A DNA stretch of 36,669 nucleotides, taken from positions 1-36,669 of the forward strand of contig JBFWZL010000002.1 of the NCBI GenBank assembly GCA_050185455.1. The letters are read 5' to 3'. This DNA comes from SYOC01 sp050185455 (GTDB lineage: Bacteria > Desulfobacterota > Binatia > Bin18). Position 1 is the first letter of the stretch. Each line of letters opens with the position of its first letter. Positions 1 to 7,613 of this stretch are shown piece by piece. The notes under the pieces were generated by a model. That model was given only the letters and a program-made list of their open reading frames with translations. It did not search any database and was not told the origin of the DNA. A program made the translations under genes and the position numbers.

Positions 1-1
1 C

Positions 2-793
2 GAGTTCTTCGCTAACGAACTCAAGGAGGCCCCCTGGCGCGAAGTGCTCGATCGCTGGGCGGCGCGCTTCGCACCTGCTATCTGCGCGTCAGCCATGCAT
101 GGCGTTCTGCGCGTCGGCCACGTCACGCGTGCGCTCGCGCTTGCGGAAACTCCGACACGCGTCGCTGAACTTGCTGACGGCCTTGCCTACTGGGCGGCAA
201 CATATCAGACACTACCGACTGACCTATCCGCACAACCCGCAGCGCTACGTCCGAGCGAAGCAATTCTGCGAGTTGTTATCGTTCCCCCCGAACAACGCAA
301 ATTCACGGGAACCATTGTTTCTTCGCTTGAGCGGCTCGATAAATTTCCCGCGTTCGCGCTGGTTATCGGACTCGTCGATCTCAACGGTGATCCGTCCCTT
401 GTCCTTTCCAGCTTGACGGAGACTTTCGCCCGCGTCTATCTCGCCAATGCGCAGGACGTCCTGAGTACGATTGTCTTCATCCACAGCGTCACGGGAGTCG
501 TGGCGCTGCGCTCCCTGGCTCCACATCTACACGAGCAGACCGTCCGTGAAGCATTGCGCTATGCGTGGCAAGCCGGGTGCGGTCTTTACGCCGCCTTTGG
601 GCATCGCTCTGTACCTGAACATGAAATCGAGCTGCCGAAAGAATCACGTGAGACGCTCATCGACATGGCCGTCGCCAACGGCGATGAGCACGCCATAAAG
701 TTCACAGAAGCTTGTCTCCGCGAACACGCGCTGAATCCTTCGCCGGTGTACTTCTCCGCCGCGCTCCATGCACTCGATATGCTGAAGGGATGA
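2..793 (+). CDS. Questin oxidase-like protein (DUF4243), 3' part
   Basis: The frame is open from base 2, so the gene begins upstream of the window; the internal GTG at 44 is not a convincing start. About 263 residues are visible. The segment MHGVLRVGHVTRAL followed by ELADGLAYWAATYQ resembles the questin oxidase/AflY-like family (DUF4243), whose fungal members carry out Baeyer-Villiger-type oxidations of polyketide intermediates; bacterial members are mostly uncharacterised. Repeated histidines (HGVLRVGH, HSVTGV, HLHEQ, FGHRSVPEHE) are spread along the protein as in that family. No signal peptide or membrane segment is seen in the visible part. The next gene is convergent, about 150 bp away. 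Family assignment is fairly firm; substrate is unknown. Confidence 0.72.
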   Translation, partial: EFFANELKEAPWREVLDRWAARFAPAICASAMHGVLRVGHVTRALALAETPTRVAELADGLAYWAATYQTLPTDLSAQPAALRPSEAILRVVIVPPEQRKFTGTIVSSLERLDKFPAFALVIGLVDLNGDPSLVLSSLTETFARVYLANAQDVLSTIVFIHSVTGVVALRSLAPHLHEQTVREALRYAWQAGCGLYAAFGHRSVPEHEIELPKESRETLIDMAVANGDEHAIKFTEACLREHALNPSPVYFSAALHALDMLKG

Positions 794-941
794 CTGCGCT
801 TGGCCGCGCCTTTCCCGGGATTAGAGAATTGACCAAATTGGGACATGAAACATTGGGACAATGCTCACGGCCTTGCGGCGAGGAGAAGGATTTGCCAACC
901 GAGTAGACACCGGTGACGACATCATCGTCAATGCTTCTTCC

Positions 942-1862
942 CTACAGGTGTACATACGACCCGCTAGGAGCTAGGCCGACGCATTCTCCAGGATGAAAAA
1001 TCTCGGCCAGGATTTCCGCGCTTTCGATGATTCGCGGTCCTGGTCGATTGAAATACGCATTGCCATCCGCCACGTACACACGCTTCGTTCTGACCGCCGG
1101 TAAGGTTTGCCATTGTGGATGGCTGGTCATTATGGATAAGTCCGTTTGCGTCTGCGGGATTTTGAATCCACAGGGCGTAATGACGATGATCTCAGGTTGA
1201 TACTCAACCAACGCTTCCCAGGTCAGTTTCGGACTGTGAGCGCCCGCGGCGGCAAGGCCATACTCCCCACCGGCAATCTCGACCAACTCGGCGATCCAGT
1301 TGCCGCCAGCCATAAGCGGATCAAACCATTCGATGTATGCGACACGCGGGCGAACAACCCGGCGGGTTTGCTGTTCCAACTTCCACAGACGGCGCTTGAG
1401 TCCGCGGATGAGATCTTCGGCAGCAGTTTCCAGACCCGTAGCCGCACCCACCCGGCGGATATCTTCCCAGATATCGCTTAGGCGTTCCGGTTTGAGTGAA
1501 ACGACTTTCACTGCGGACGTGAGAAAGCAGCGCACTGCTTCTTCTATTTCCGGTAGAGAGACCGCGCACACGGCGCATTGATCTTGAGTCACAATGAGAT
1601 CCGGCTGCAGTTGCTGCAAAAGTTCCGTCTTGATGCGATAGATGCTCAGTCCTTCTTGCATAAGCTGGCGCACTCGTGTGTCGATCACCACAGTCGGAGC
1701 CTGAGGGTCAAGTTTTGGCTCGGTTAAAATGGGAAGATCGACCACGTCGGTTGGGTAATCACACTCGTGCGACACCCCCACAAGACGGTCGCGCAGACCG
1801 AGGGCGGAAAGTATTTCCGTACTCGCCGGTAACAAAGACACGATGCGTTGGGGGGCGTTCAT
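942..1862 (-). CDS. Cobalamin-binding (BtuF-like) periplasmic-binding-fold protein without signal peptide
   Basis: A 306-residue protein of the BtuF/FecB-type substrate-binding superfamily (type III periplasmic-binding fold). It opens directly with RIVSLLPASTEILSALGL, the first strand-helix of the mature fold, followed by VGVSHECDYP and DLIVTQDQCAVCAVS, both typical of the proteins annotated as cobalamin-binding. There is no N-terminal hydrophobic signal or lipobox, so as written the protein is cytoplasmic, which is odd for an ABC transporter binding protein. No permease or ATPase gene lies beside it. The ATG at 1862 follows the small zinc-ribbon gene by 12 bp, so the two are probably co-transcribed. 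A cytoplasmic corrinoid or tetrapyrrole-binding role is possible but unproven. Confidence 0.8.
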   Translation of the reverse strand: MNAPQRIVSLLPASTEILSALGLRDRLVGVSHECDYPTDVVDLPILTEPKLDPQAPTVVIDTRVRQLMQEGLSIYRIKTELLQQLQPDLIVTQDQCAVCAVSLPEIEEAVRCFLTSAVKVVSLKPERLSDIWEDIRRVGAATGLETAAEDLIRGLKRRLWKLEQQTRRVVRPRVAYIEWFDPLMAGGNWIAELVEIAGGEYGLAAAGAHSPKLTWEALVEYQPEIIVITPCGFKIPQTQTDLSIMTSHPQWQTLPAVRTKRVYVADGNAYFNRPGPRIIESAEILAEIFHPGECVGLAPSGSYVHL

Positions 1863-1874
1863 AGAGTAAGAAAC

Positions 1875-2075
1875 CTACATGAGGATACGCGGCTTCTGAT
1901 CATCCGGCTCGATCTTCTCGCCGCAAGTTGAGGAACAGGTCGTACACAGATACTCAAATTTGTTACCCTCAGGAAGGATCAACAGGAGTTTCTTACGCAC
2001 CGGCATCGCCTCTCGGCAGAGCGGACAGTAGAGTAACGACGCTTCGAGTTGTTCAAAACTAGGCCTTCGAGCCAC
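1875..2075 (-). CDS. Small zinc-ribbon protein
   Basis: A 66-residue protein with one CPLC pair near residue 20 and C-TTC-SSTC cysteines near residues 47-54, a treble-clef or zinc-ribbon arrangement, and a short charged tail. I chose the GTG at 2075 because AAGGAG lies about nine bases upstream; a longer in-frame start (TTG, 2099) would place that sequence inside the coding region. Similar small cysteine proteins occur as conserved hypotheticals in deltaproteobacteria; no function is known to me. It sits immediately before the BtuF-like gene on the same strand and is divergent from miaB. Confidence 0.65.
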   Translation of the reverse strand: MARRPSFEQLEASLLYCPLCREAMPVRKKLLLILPEGNKFEYLCTTCSSTCGEKIEPDDQKPRILM

Positions 2076-2252
2076 GCGATGGGTCTCCTTACTTCGCAAG
2101 TCGTTAGTAATTCGTTTTGAGCCAGCAACAAAAGACAGAGGCTCTCTTCGTCTGACGCACAGCTAAGAGCTAATAGCTAAGAACCAAAATGTCAACAAAG
2201 CCATTGCCTTGGCTCGTAGGAGAGGTTACAACAAAACCCTCGTAAAATTGTT

Positions 2253-3563
2253 ATGGACACGCGCAAAGTCTACATTGAAACGTACGGCTGCCAGATGAAC
2301 ATTGCCGACACCGAGCTATTGATCGGTCTGTTGAAACCGCATGGCTACGAACCGATTCAGAAAGCTGATCAGGCGGATGTGATTCTGCTAAACACGTGCG
2401 CCATCCGTGAACATGCTGAAGAGCGTGTGTTAAAGCGACTCAGTGAACTCGTCCGTCATAAAGCGAGAAAGCCAGGAGTACTGCTCGGTCTGACCGGCTG
2501 TATGGCCCAACATCACCGGGAACGCTTACTTGATAAAGCTCCGTTCCTCGACCTCGTGCTTGGTCCGGATGCGTATCGCGGCCTCCCAGCGCTGTTGGCG
2601 CGAGAAGACCAAAACGAGCCGCTTGTGGCCGTTCGTCTCAACCGCGACGAAACGTATGCGGATATCTCACCCGTGCACGCTGAAGGCATACGCGCTTGGG
2701 TGACGATTATGCGCGGTTGCGACAAGTTTTGTACCTTTTGCATCGTGCCATACGTCCGTGGCCGTGAACGGAGTGTACCGCTCACAGCGCTCCTTACTCA
2801 AGTTCGAGAACTTGCTGATCAGGGATATAAGGAAGTCGTCTACCTTGGCCAAACGGTGAACGCTTACCGCGATGGCGACGATGATTTTGCCGATCTCTTG
2901 AGAAAAACGGCTGAGATTGACGGCGTCCAACGCATTCGTTTCACCTCGCCACATCCAGCGGATATGACCAAGCGAGCGATTGAAGCGATGGCGGCCTGCG
3001 ATAAAGTCGCGCCGCATCTTCATCTGCCCTTGCAATCCGCCGCGAATCGAATACTGGAACGTATGGAGCGCGGTTATACAATTGAGCAGTACGCAGACTT
3101 AGTTGCCCGTTTACGAGCCGCCATTCCCACACTCGCCTTATCCACTGACATTATCGTTGGTTTCCCCGGCGAGGAAGAGAAAGATTTCCGCGCAACGTAT
3201 GAGTTCATGGAAGAGATACGGTACGATTCAGCCTTCATGTTCAAATACTCGGCCCGGGAAGGAACAAAAGCCTGCAAATGGGAAGAAACCTTATCCGAGG
3301 AAGAAAAAGGCCAACGCCTCCAGGAAATCATCGCGCTGCAAGAGCGAATCTCCGGTGAAATCAATCGACACATCATTGGACAAACAGTCGAGGTCCTTGT
3401 TGAGGGGCCAGCAAAGCGTCAAGCAGACTGGCTCTCGGGGAAGAACGGACAGTTCAAGACCGTTGTCTTCCCTGGAAACGGGGCGCAACCGGGTGACCTT
3501 GCGCCCGTCCGTGTGACGTCAACAACGGCGCATACTTTGATCGGTGAAGTTCCTTCCCATTAG
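2253..3563 (+). CDS. miaB: tRNA-2-methylthio-N6-dimethylallyladenosine synthase MiaB
   Basis: A 436-residue radical-SAM methylthiotransferase that converts i6A37 to ms2i6A37 in tRNAs reading UNN codons. The N-terminal UPF0004 domain shows the three cluster-binding cysteines at residues 13 (YGCQMN), 49 (NTCAIR) and 83 (TGCMAQ). The radical-SAM motif is RGCDKFCTFCIVPYVRGRE, with Cys156, Cys160 and Cys163, followed by LGQTVNAY. A C-terminal TRAM domain begins near residue 370. Length is normal for MiaB, and the i6A-specific TVNAY pattern favours MiaB over RimO or MtaB. It is divergent from the zinc-ribbon gene; the 150-bp gap should hold both promoters. Confidence 0.96.
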   Translation: MDTRKVYIETYGCQMNIADTELLIGLLKPHGYEPIQKADQADVILLNTCAIREHAEERVLKRLSELVRHKARKPGVLLGLTGCMAQHHRERLLDKAPFLDLVLGPDAYRGLPALLAREDQNEPLVAVRLNRDETYADISPVHAEGIRAWVTIMRGCDKFCTFCIVPYVRGRERSVPLTALLTQVRELADQGYKEVVYLGQTVNAYRDGDDDFADLLRKTAEIDGVQRIRFTSPHPADMTKRAIEAMAACDKVAPHLHLPLQSAANRILERMERGYTIEQYADLVARLRAAIPTLALSTDIIVGFPGEEEKDFRATYEFMEEIRYDSAFMFKYSAREGTKACKWEETLSEEEKGQRLQEIIALQERISGEINRHIIGQTVEVLVEGPAKRQADWLSGKNGQFKTVVFPGNGAQPGDLAPVRVTSTTAHTLIGEVPSH

Positions 3564-3681
3564 GCTCTTTGTCGTTCTCGCCTCATCCTGGAAAGGCTCT
3601 CCCACGGCATGTGGGTAAAAAAAGCCGAGCTGTTGCCGATCTTTTCTAGGAAGAATATTTAGTCCTTTCTTGGAAAAGAGA

Positions 3682-5550
3682 ATGCACGATACCATAGCCC
3701 CTTCGCCCGTGACAAACGATCTTATCGAAAAACGGGCTGAAACTTGCGAAGGCGGCTCTGCTGCCGCGTCCGAGCCTTTGGTCGGACCAAGCACGGGATC
3801 TTTTGCCGCTCAACAGGTGCATCTCCTTTACATGCAGGCGAATATTGGGCTTCTGGGCACGGTCGTCCTTGCGGGAATCTTGATTTTCGTGTTGTGGTCA
3901 GTGGTTCCGCATGCCCAGCTTCTTGCGTGGTCTTCGCTTGTCAGCGTGTTGACTATCGCTCGGTTCTTTGTCGTGCAGCGCTACTTTCGTTCAGAACAGC
4001 GGGAAAAAGAGGTTGCTTGGTGGCGCTCTGCGATGATTATGAGCGCTGGTGCTAGCGGAATAGCGTGGGGATCAACAGCGATTTTTCTCTTCCCTGAAAC
4101 CTCCTTTGTTCATCAAATTTTTCTGACGTTCATGCTCGGAGGTCTAGCCGTAGGCGCCATGGGCGTTATGGCTACAGTGAGGACTGTCTTTCTTGTATTT
4201 TTCATTCCTACGCTGCTCCCTATTATGTTCCGACTTTTTTTTTCAGGTGGAGAGCTTTCTTCCACCATGGGCTTTCTCTTTGTGTTCTTCGCTCTTTTCG
4301 TTCTCGCTGCTGCACGTCACATGAATGAATCGATCGTGCAATCCTTGCAGTTGCGCTCAACTAATGTAGATCTGATCCACACACTTTCTCAAGCAAAAGA
4401 GGAAGCTGAGCGTATGAATAGTCAGCTCGCGGCTTCTCATGCTGCTCTCAGTAAAAGTGAAAAACGGTTCCGTTCTCTCACTGAGCACGCATCCGACTTG
4501 ATTTCGATTCTCGATGTAAAGGGTATCATGCGTTATCATAGTCCATCGATCACACGCTTGCTCGGCTATGAAGAACAAGAACTAGTCGGACATTCCGTCT
4601 CAACGCTCTTTCATTCCTTGGAAGAAGCAAAATTAAAGACTGCGTTCGCGGCCTTACGCACGGAGCCGTTACGGGTACAAGCCTTTGAACTCCGCATCCG
4701 CCACAAAAACGGTTCCTGGCGAATCTTCGAGAGCATCGCGCAAAACCTGCTCGACGATCCCGCCGTGAGAGGGATGGTCTTTAACTCGCGAGACATCACG
4801 GAAAGAAAAGAGATCGAACGGCTCAAGGACGATTTAGTCTCAACGGTTAGTCACGAGTTGCGCACGCCGCTCACAAGCCTCCGTGGCTTTGCCGAACTCA
4901 TGTTGACGCGAGAGTTCGCTCCAGAAAAACAGCGCCACTTTCTGCAGGTCATACTGAACGAAGGAACTCGCCTCACAAACTTGATCAATGATTTTCTCGA
5001 TATTCAGCGCATCGAATCCGGGCAGCAAACGTACCACTTCGAGACGATCACGTTGACGTCTCTTCTACGTGATGCGCTTGAAGTCTTTCGCGCCGACGAG
5101 AGTCAGCATTCCTTACGCCTAGAAGCGCCTGACAACTTATCCCCGGTGCGCGCTGATGCGGACCGCTTGCACCAAGTGCTGGCAAACTTGGTTTCCAACG
5201 CCATAAAATTTTCTCCCAAGGGTGGGACGGTCATCATACGAGCGCGCCAGACAGCGGATCAAATCGTCGTTGAGGTTGCTGACCAGGGCGTAGGCATTCC
5301 ACCCGACGTTATCACTCAGCTTTTCCAAAAATTCTATAGAGTGGACAACACCGAGACGCGTAGCATTGGCGGGACAGGCCTTGGTCTCGCCTTGGTCAAA
5401 GACATTATTACGGCGCACAGCGGCCAAGTGTGGGTCGAGAGTCAGCTAAACGTAGGCAGTTCGTTCTTTTTCTCCCTCCCAATCGTTAGGCATGACGTCA
5501 CCATGCCAGAACCAGAGGTCGCTTTTCGAGAAGAAAGGTTACGGGTTTAA
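3682..5550 (+). CDS. Membrane PAS sensor histidine kinase
   Basis: A hybrid-free sensor kinase of about 622 residues. Residues ~40-215 contain roughly six hydrophobic segments, forming an integral-membrane sensor region of no recognised name. A short coiled coil (~230-260) leads to one PAS domain (~262-375, FRSLTEHASDLISILD). HisKA follows, with VSHELRTPL carrying the phosphoacceptor histidine, then HATPase_c with N box LVSNAIKFSP, G1 box DQGVGIP and G2 box GGTGLGLAL. I prefer ATG 3682, preceded by GGAAAAGAG, to TTG 3670. No response regulator is adjacent, so it is an orphan kinase in this window. It ends 34 bp from the convergent ArsC-like gene. Its stimulus cannot be read from the sequence. 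Confidence 0.9.
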   Translation: MHDTIAPSPVTNDLIEKRAETCEGGSAAASEPLVGPSTGSFAAQQVHLLYMQANIGLLGTVVLAGILIFVLWSVVPHAQLLAWSSLVSVLTIARFFVVQRYFRSEQREKEVAWWRSAMIMSAGASGIAWGSTAIFLFPETSFVHQIFLTFMLGGLAVGAMGVMATVRTVFLVFFIPTLLPIMFRLFFSGGELSSTMGFLFVFFALFVLAAARHMNESIVQSLQLRSTNVDLIHTLSQAKEEAERMNSQLAASHAALSKSEKRFRSLTEHASDLISILDVKGIMRYHSPSITRLLGYEEQELVGHSVSTLFHSLEEAKLKTAFAALRTEPLRVQAFELRIRHKNGSWRIFESIAQNLLDDPAVRGMVFNSRDITERKEIERLKDDLVSTVSHELRTPLTSLRGFAELMLTREFAPEKQRHFLQVILNEGTRLTNLINDFLDIQRIESGQQTYHFETITLTSLLRDALEVFRADESQHSLRLEAPDNLSPVRADADRLHQVLANLVSNAIKFSPKGGTVIIRARQTADQIVVEVADQGVGIPPDVITQLFQKFYRVDNTETRSIGGTGLGLALVKDIITAHSGQVWVESQLNVGSSFFFSLPIVRHDVTMPEPEVAFREERLRV

Positions 5551-5584
5551 GGCTTTAGAGTTTGCTCCCCCCTTAGCCAGCAGC

Positions 5585-5938
5585 CTATTCTAACAACTCC
5601 GTCACCTTCTCCGAGGGGCGGGCAAGCACCGCTTTCTGTCCTTTAATGATAACCGGACGTTGCATAAGCTCTGGATGTTCGAGCAAGACCTCGATGACTG
5701 CTTCGCGAGTAACATACTGATTCTCATCGAGACCCAGCTCCTTGAAACGTTTATCCTTGCGCACAAGGTCCGCTGGGGGATTGGGTAAAAGATCGAGAAA
5801 GCGCTCAAAATCCTCTCGGTTCAAAGGATTTTTCAAATATTCGATAACGTCGAACTCGACGCCGCGCTCACGCAAAATATCGAGCGCTCCACGCGACTGC
5901 CCTCAGCCAGGATTGTGATAAACCAGTAGTCGTTCCAT
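5585..5938 (-). CDS. arsC: ArsC-family (glutaredoxin-like) arsenate reductase, probable selenoprotein with in-frame TGA at the active site
   Basis: From ATG 5938, preceded by GGAGG eight bases upstream, the frame reads MERLLVYHNPG, then TGA (5905-5903), then GQSRGALDILRERG and on to a normal stop, 117 residues in all. Plasmid R773 ArsC begins with YHNPACGTSR: the TGA falls exactly on catalytic Cys12. Further matches are EYLKNPLNRED (family YLENPPTRDE), LVRKDKRFKELGL, and RPVIIKGQKAVLARPSE near the C-terminus. An ArsC-type enzyme uses this residue to reduce arsenate (or, in Spx/YffB-like paralogs, other thiol substrates). Since the rest of the frame is intact and TGA serves as an ordinary stop in nearby genes, the simplest reading is selenocysteine. 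A sequencing error or a Cys-to-stop mutation is the alternative. No ars operon partners are adjacent. Gene callers would start it late, at 5875, and lose the active site. Confidence 0.75.
5864..5887 (-). promoter_or_regulatory. Candidate bacterial SECIS hairpin after the ArsC UGA
   Basis: On the minus strand, GCGCTC (5887-5882) pairs perfectly with GAGCGC (5869-5864) around a 12-base loop that begins with G. The loop starts about 22 bases after the UGA, the spacing expected for a bacterial SECIS, and a CGC/GCG pair could extend the stem across an internal loop. The classic GGU/GGA apical loop is not in this hairpin. A smaller alternative, GCG-TGGAG-CGC, places GGA in a loop but only 12 bases from the UGA. 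Only SelB binding or conservation could decide. Confidence 0.4.
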
Positions 5939-6045
5939 AGTCACCGCCTCCGTAATGGGATATGCCTTTTACCTACCTGGAACGACGCTTGTCTGCTAGC
6001 CCAGAGAAAAAGAGTTAAAAAGGCGAAGAGGAGGAACGGCCACGC

Positions 6046-7578
6046 ATGAAGGTAGGTTTCAACAAAATTGATCAAGCAAAAGAAACGCAATCCGGACTTG
6101 AGCCCTGGAAAGTAGCTGAACTACCAGCCCCTCCCATGCTCAAAGGGCTCAATTTTTTTGGTGTTATCGGTCCAGGAGCCATCATCTTAGGAACGTCGAT
6201 CGGCAGCGGTGAGTGGTTGCTGGGCCCGGCTGCATTTGTGAAGTATGGGATGTCGCTACTGTGGGTGACAACAGCCGCCGTATTGCTCCAGGCTATTCTC
6301 AACACCGAGCTGATCCGCTACACCCTGTACACGGGCGAGCCTGCTATCACCGGCTTCATGCGCACGAAACCACATTCCACCTTTTGGGCCTGGTTTTACT
6401 CTCTCCTGTATTTGCTACAGGTGGGATGGCCGGCATGGGCAGGCGCGGCGGCGGGCGCAATTTTCTATCTCTTCACGGGGCAATCTGCGACCGCGGATCA
6501 TGGATCAGCCATCTACTGGATCGGCGTCGGCACGTTTGCCGCGTGCGTGGTCATCCTCTTCAGCGGTAGTCACATCGAACGCACGTTGGAGATTCTGAAC
6601 TGGATTCTGATCGTTTTTATCCTGGGAACCTTGCTGGTGCTGAGTCTACTCTTTGCTGACGGTCAGCGTTGGCTGGAAGCGGGAGCAGGGTTTATCGGGG
6701 TGAATCTCTCGGCGCGCTCATTTTCATTGTTTCCTCCAGGAGCGGACTGGTTCCTGATTGGCGCGTTCGCCGCCTATTCAGGCGCGGGAGGCGTGACGAA
6801 CTTGACGCTCTCAAACTGGGCGCGTGACAAGGGTTTTGGCATGGGCAAAGTCGTCGGCTTCATTCCCGCTGCTATCGGAGGGCAGAGCGTTTTACTGGCG
6901 CACTCCGGCAGTGTTTTTGCCATTACACCTGGCAATTTGGCAAAGTGGAAAAGCTGGTGGACAATCATTCGCATCGATCAATGGGGGGTCTTTTTCATTG
7001 GGGCTTTATTGGGAATGGGCTTACCCGCCGTACTCTACACCTCGTTCCTCCAACCAGGAGAGGATATTCGCGGGCTCGCCGTGGCAACGGCGTTAGCTGA
7101 CGCCATGACGACGCGTGGAGGAGCCGCGCTCAGTTTTTTGGTCGCTTTCATGGGCGCGTGGGTGCTGTTTAAGACCCAGCTCGATATCCTTGAGGGGACC
7201 GTACGCGCGGTAACAGACATTCTATGGACCGGCAGTAGCCGCGTGCGCGCCTGGAGTGATGGAGATGTCCGTCTGGTGTACTACTCGGTGTTGGCAGGCT
7301 TCGTCGTGTGGGGGCTCATTGCGTCCGGTCTGGCGCAGCCGATTATCTTGTTACAGCTTGGCGCGAACATCGCGGGCATCGTCCTCGCGATCAGCGCCAT
7401 GCATATTCTTTACGTCAACACCACATTTCTGCCCAAAGAAATCCAACCGCCGTTGTGGCGGCGCCTCGCGCTCGTGTCGCTCACGCTCTTCTACAGTTTC
7501 TTTGTGTACTTGTGGCTCATGGGAGGGATCGTACCTGACCCTAGCAAGGGGTTTCTGTTCAGCCTCATCGGGAAATGA
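6046..7578 (+). CDS. Nramp-superfamily (atypical) membrane transporter
   Basis: A 510-residue integral membrane protein with about 11-12 hydrophobic segments. The first one, GPGAIILGTSIGSGEWLLGP, aligns with TM1 of Nramp divalent-metal transporters, and YSGAGGVTNLTLSNWARDKG aligns with TM6. The metal-binding DPGN of TM1 and the MPH of TM6 are both missing, so it is probably not a canonical Mn/Fe transporter; the substrate is unknown. A hydrophilic N-terminus of about 35 residues precedes TM1. ATG 6046 follows GAGGAACGG. The gene is divergent from the ArsC-like gene (about 107 bp between starts) and convergent with the PAS protein. Confidence 0.75.
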   Translation: MKVGFNKIDQAKETQSGLEPWKVAELPAPPMLKGLNFFGVIGPGAIILGTSIGSGEWLLGPAAFVKYGMSLLWVTTAAVLLQAILNTELIRYTLYTGEPAITGFMRTKPHSTFWAWFYSLLYLLQVGWPAWAGAAAGAIFYLFTGQSATADHGSAIYWIGVGTFAACVVILFSGSHIERTLEILNWILIVFILGTLLVLSLLFADGQRWLEAGAGFIGVNLSARSFSLFPPGADWFLIGAFAAYSGAGGVTNLTLSNWARDKGFGMGKVVGFIPAAIGGQSVLLAHSGSVFAITPGNLAKWKSWWTIIRIDQWGVFFIGALLGMGLPAVLYTSFLQPGEDIRGLAVATALADAMTTRGGAALSFLVAFMGAWVLFKTQLDILEGTVRAVTDILWTGSSRVRAWSDGDVRLVYYSVLAGFVVWGLIASGLAQPIILLQLGANIAGIVLAISAMHILYVNTTFLPKEIQPPLWRRLALVSLTLFYSFFVYLWLMGGIVPDPSKGFLFSLIGK

Positions 7579-7613
7579 CCGACCAGCTTTTTCTCGACTG
7601 CGGCGCTGGAATT

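Noticed and set aside
5903..5905. Genome-wide TGA reassignment to explain the ArsC gene
   Set aside because: TGA ends several intact genes here (Nramp-like, asd, dnaA, peroxiredoxin), so it is a normal stop.
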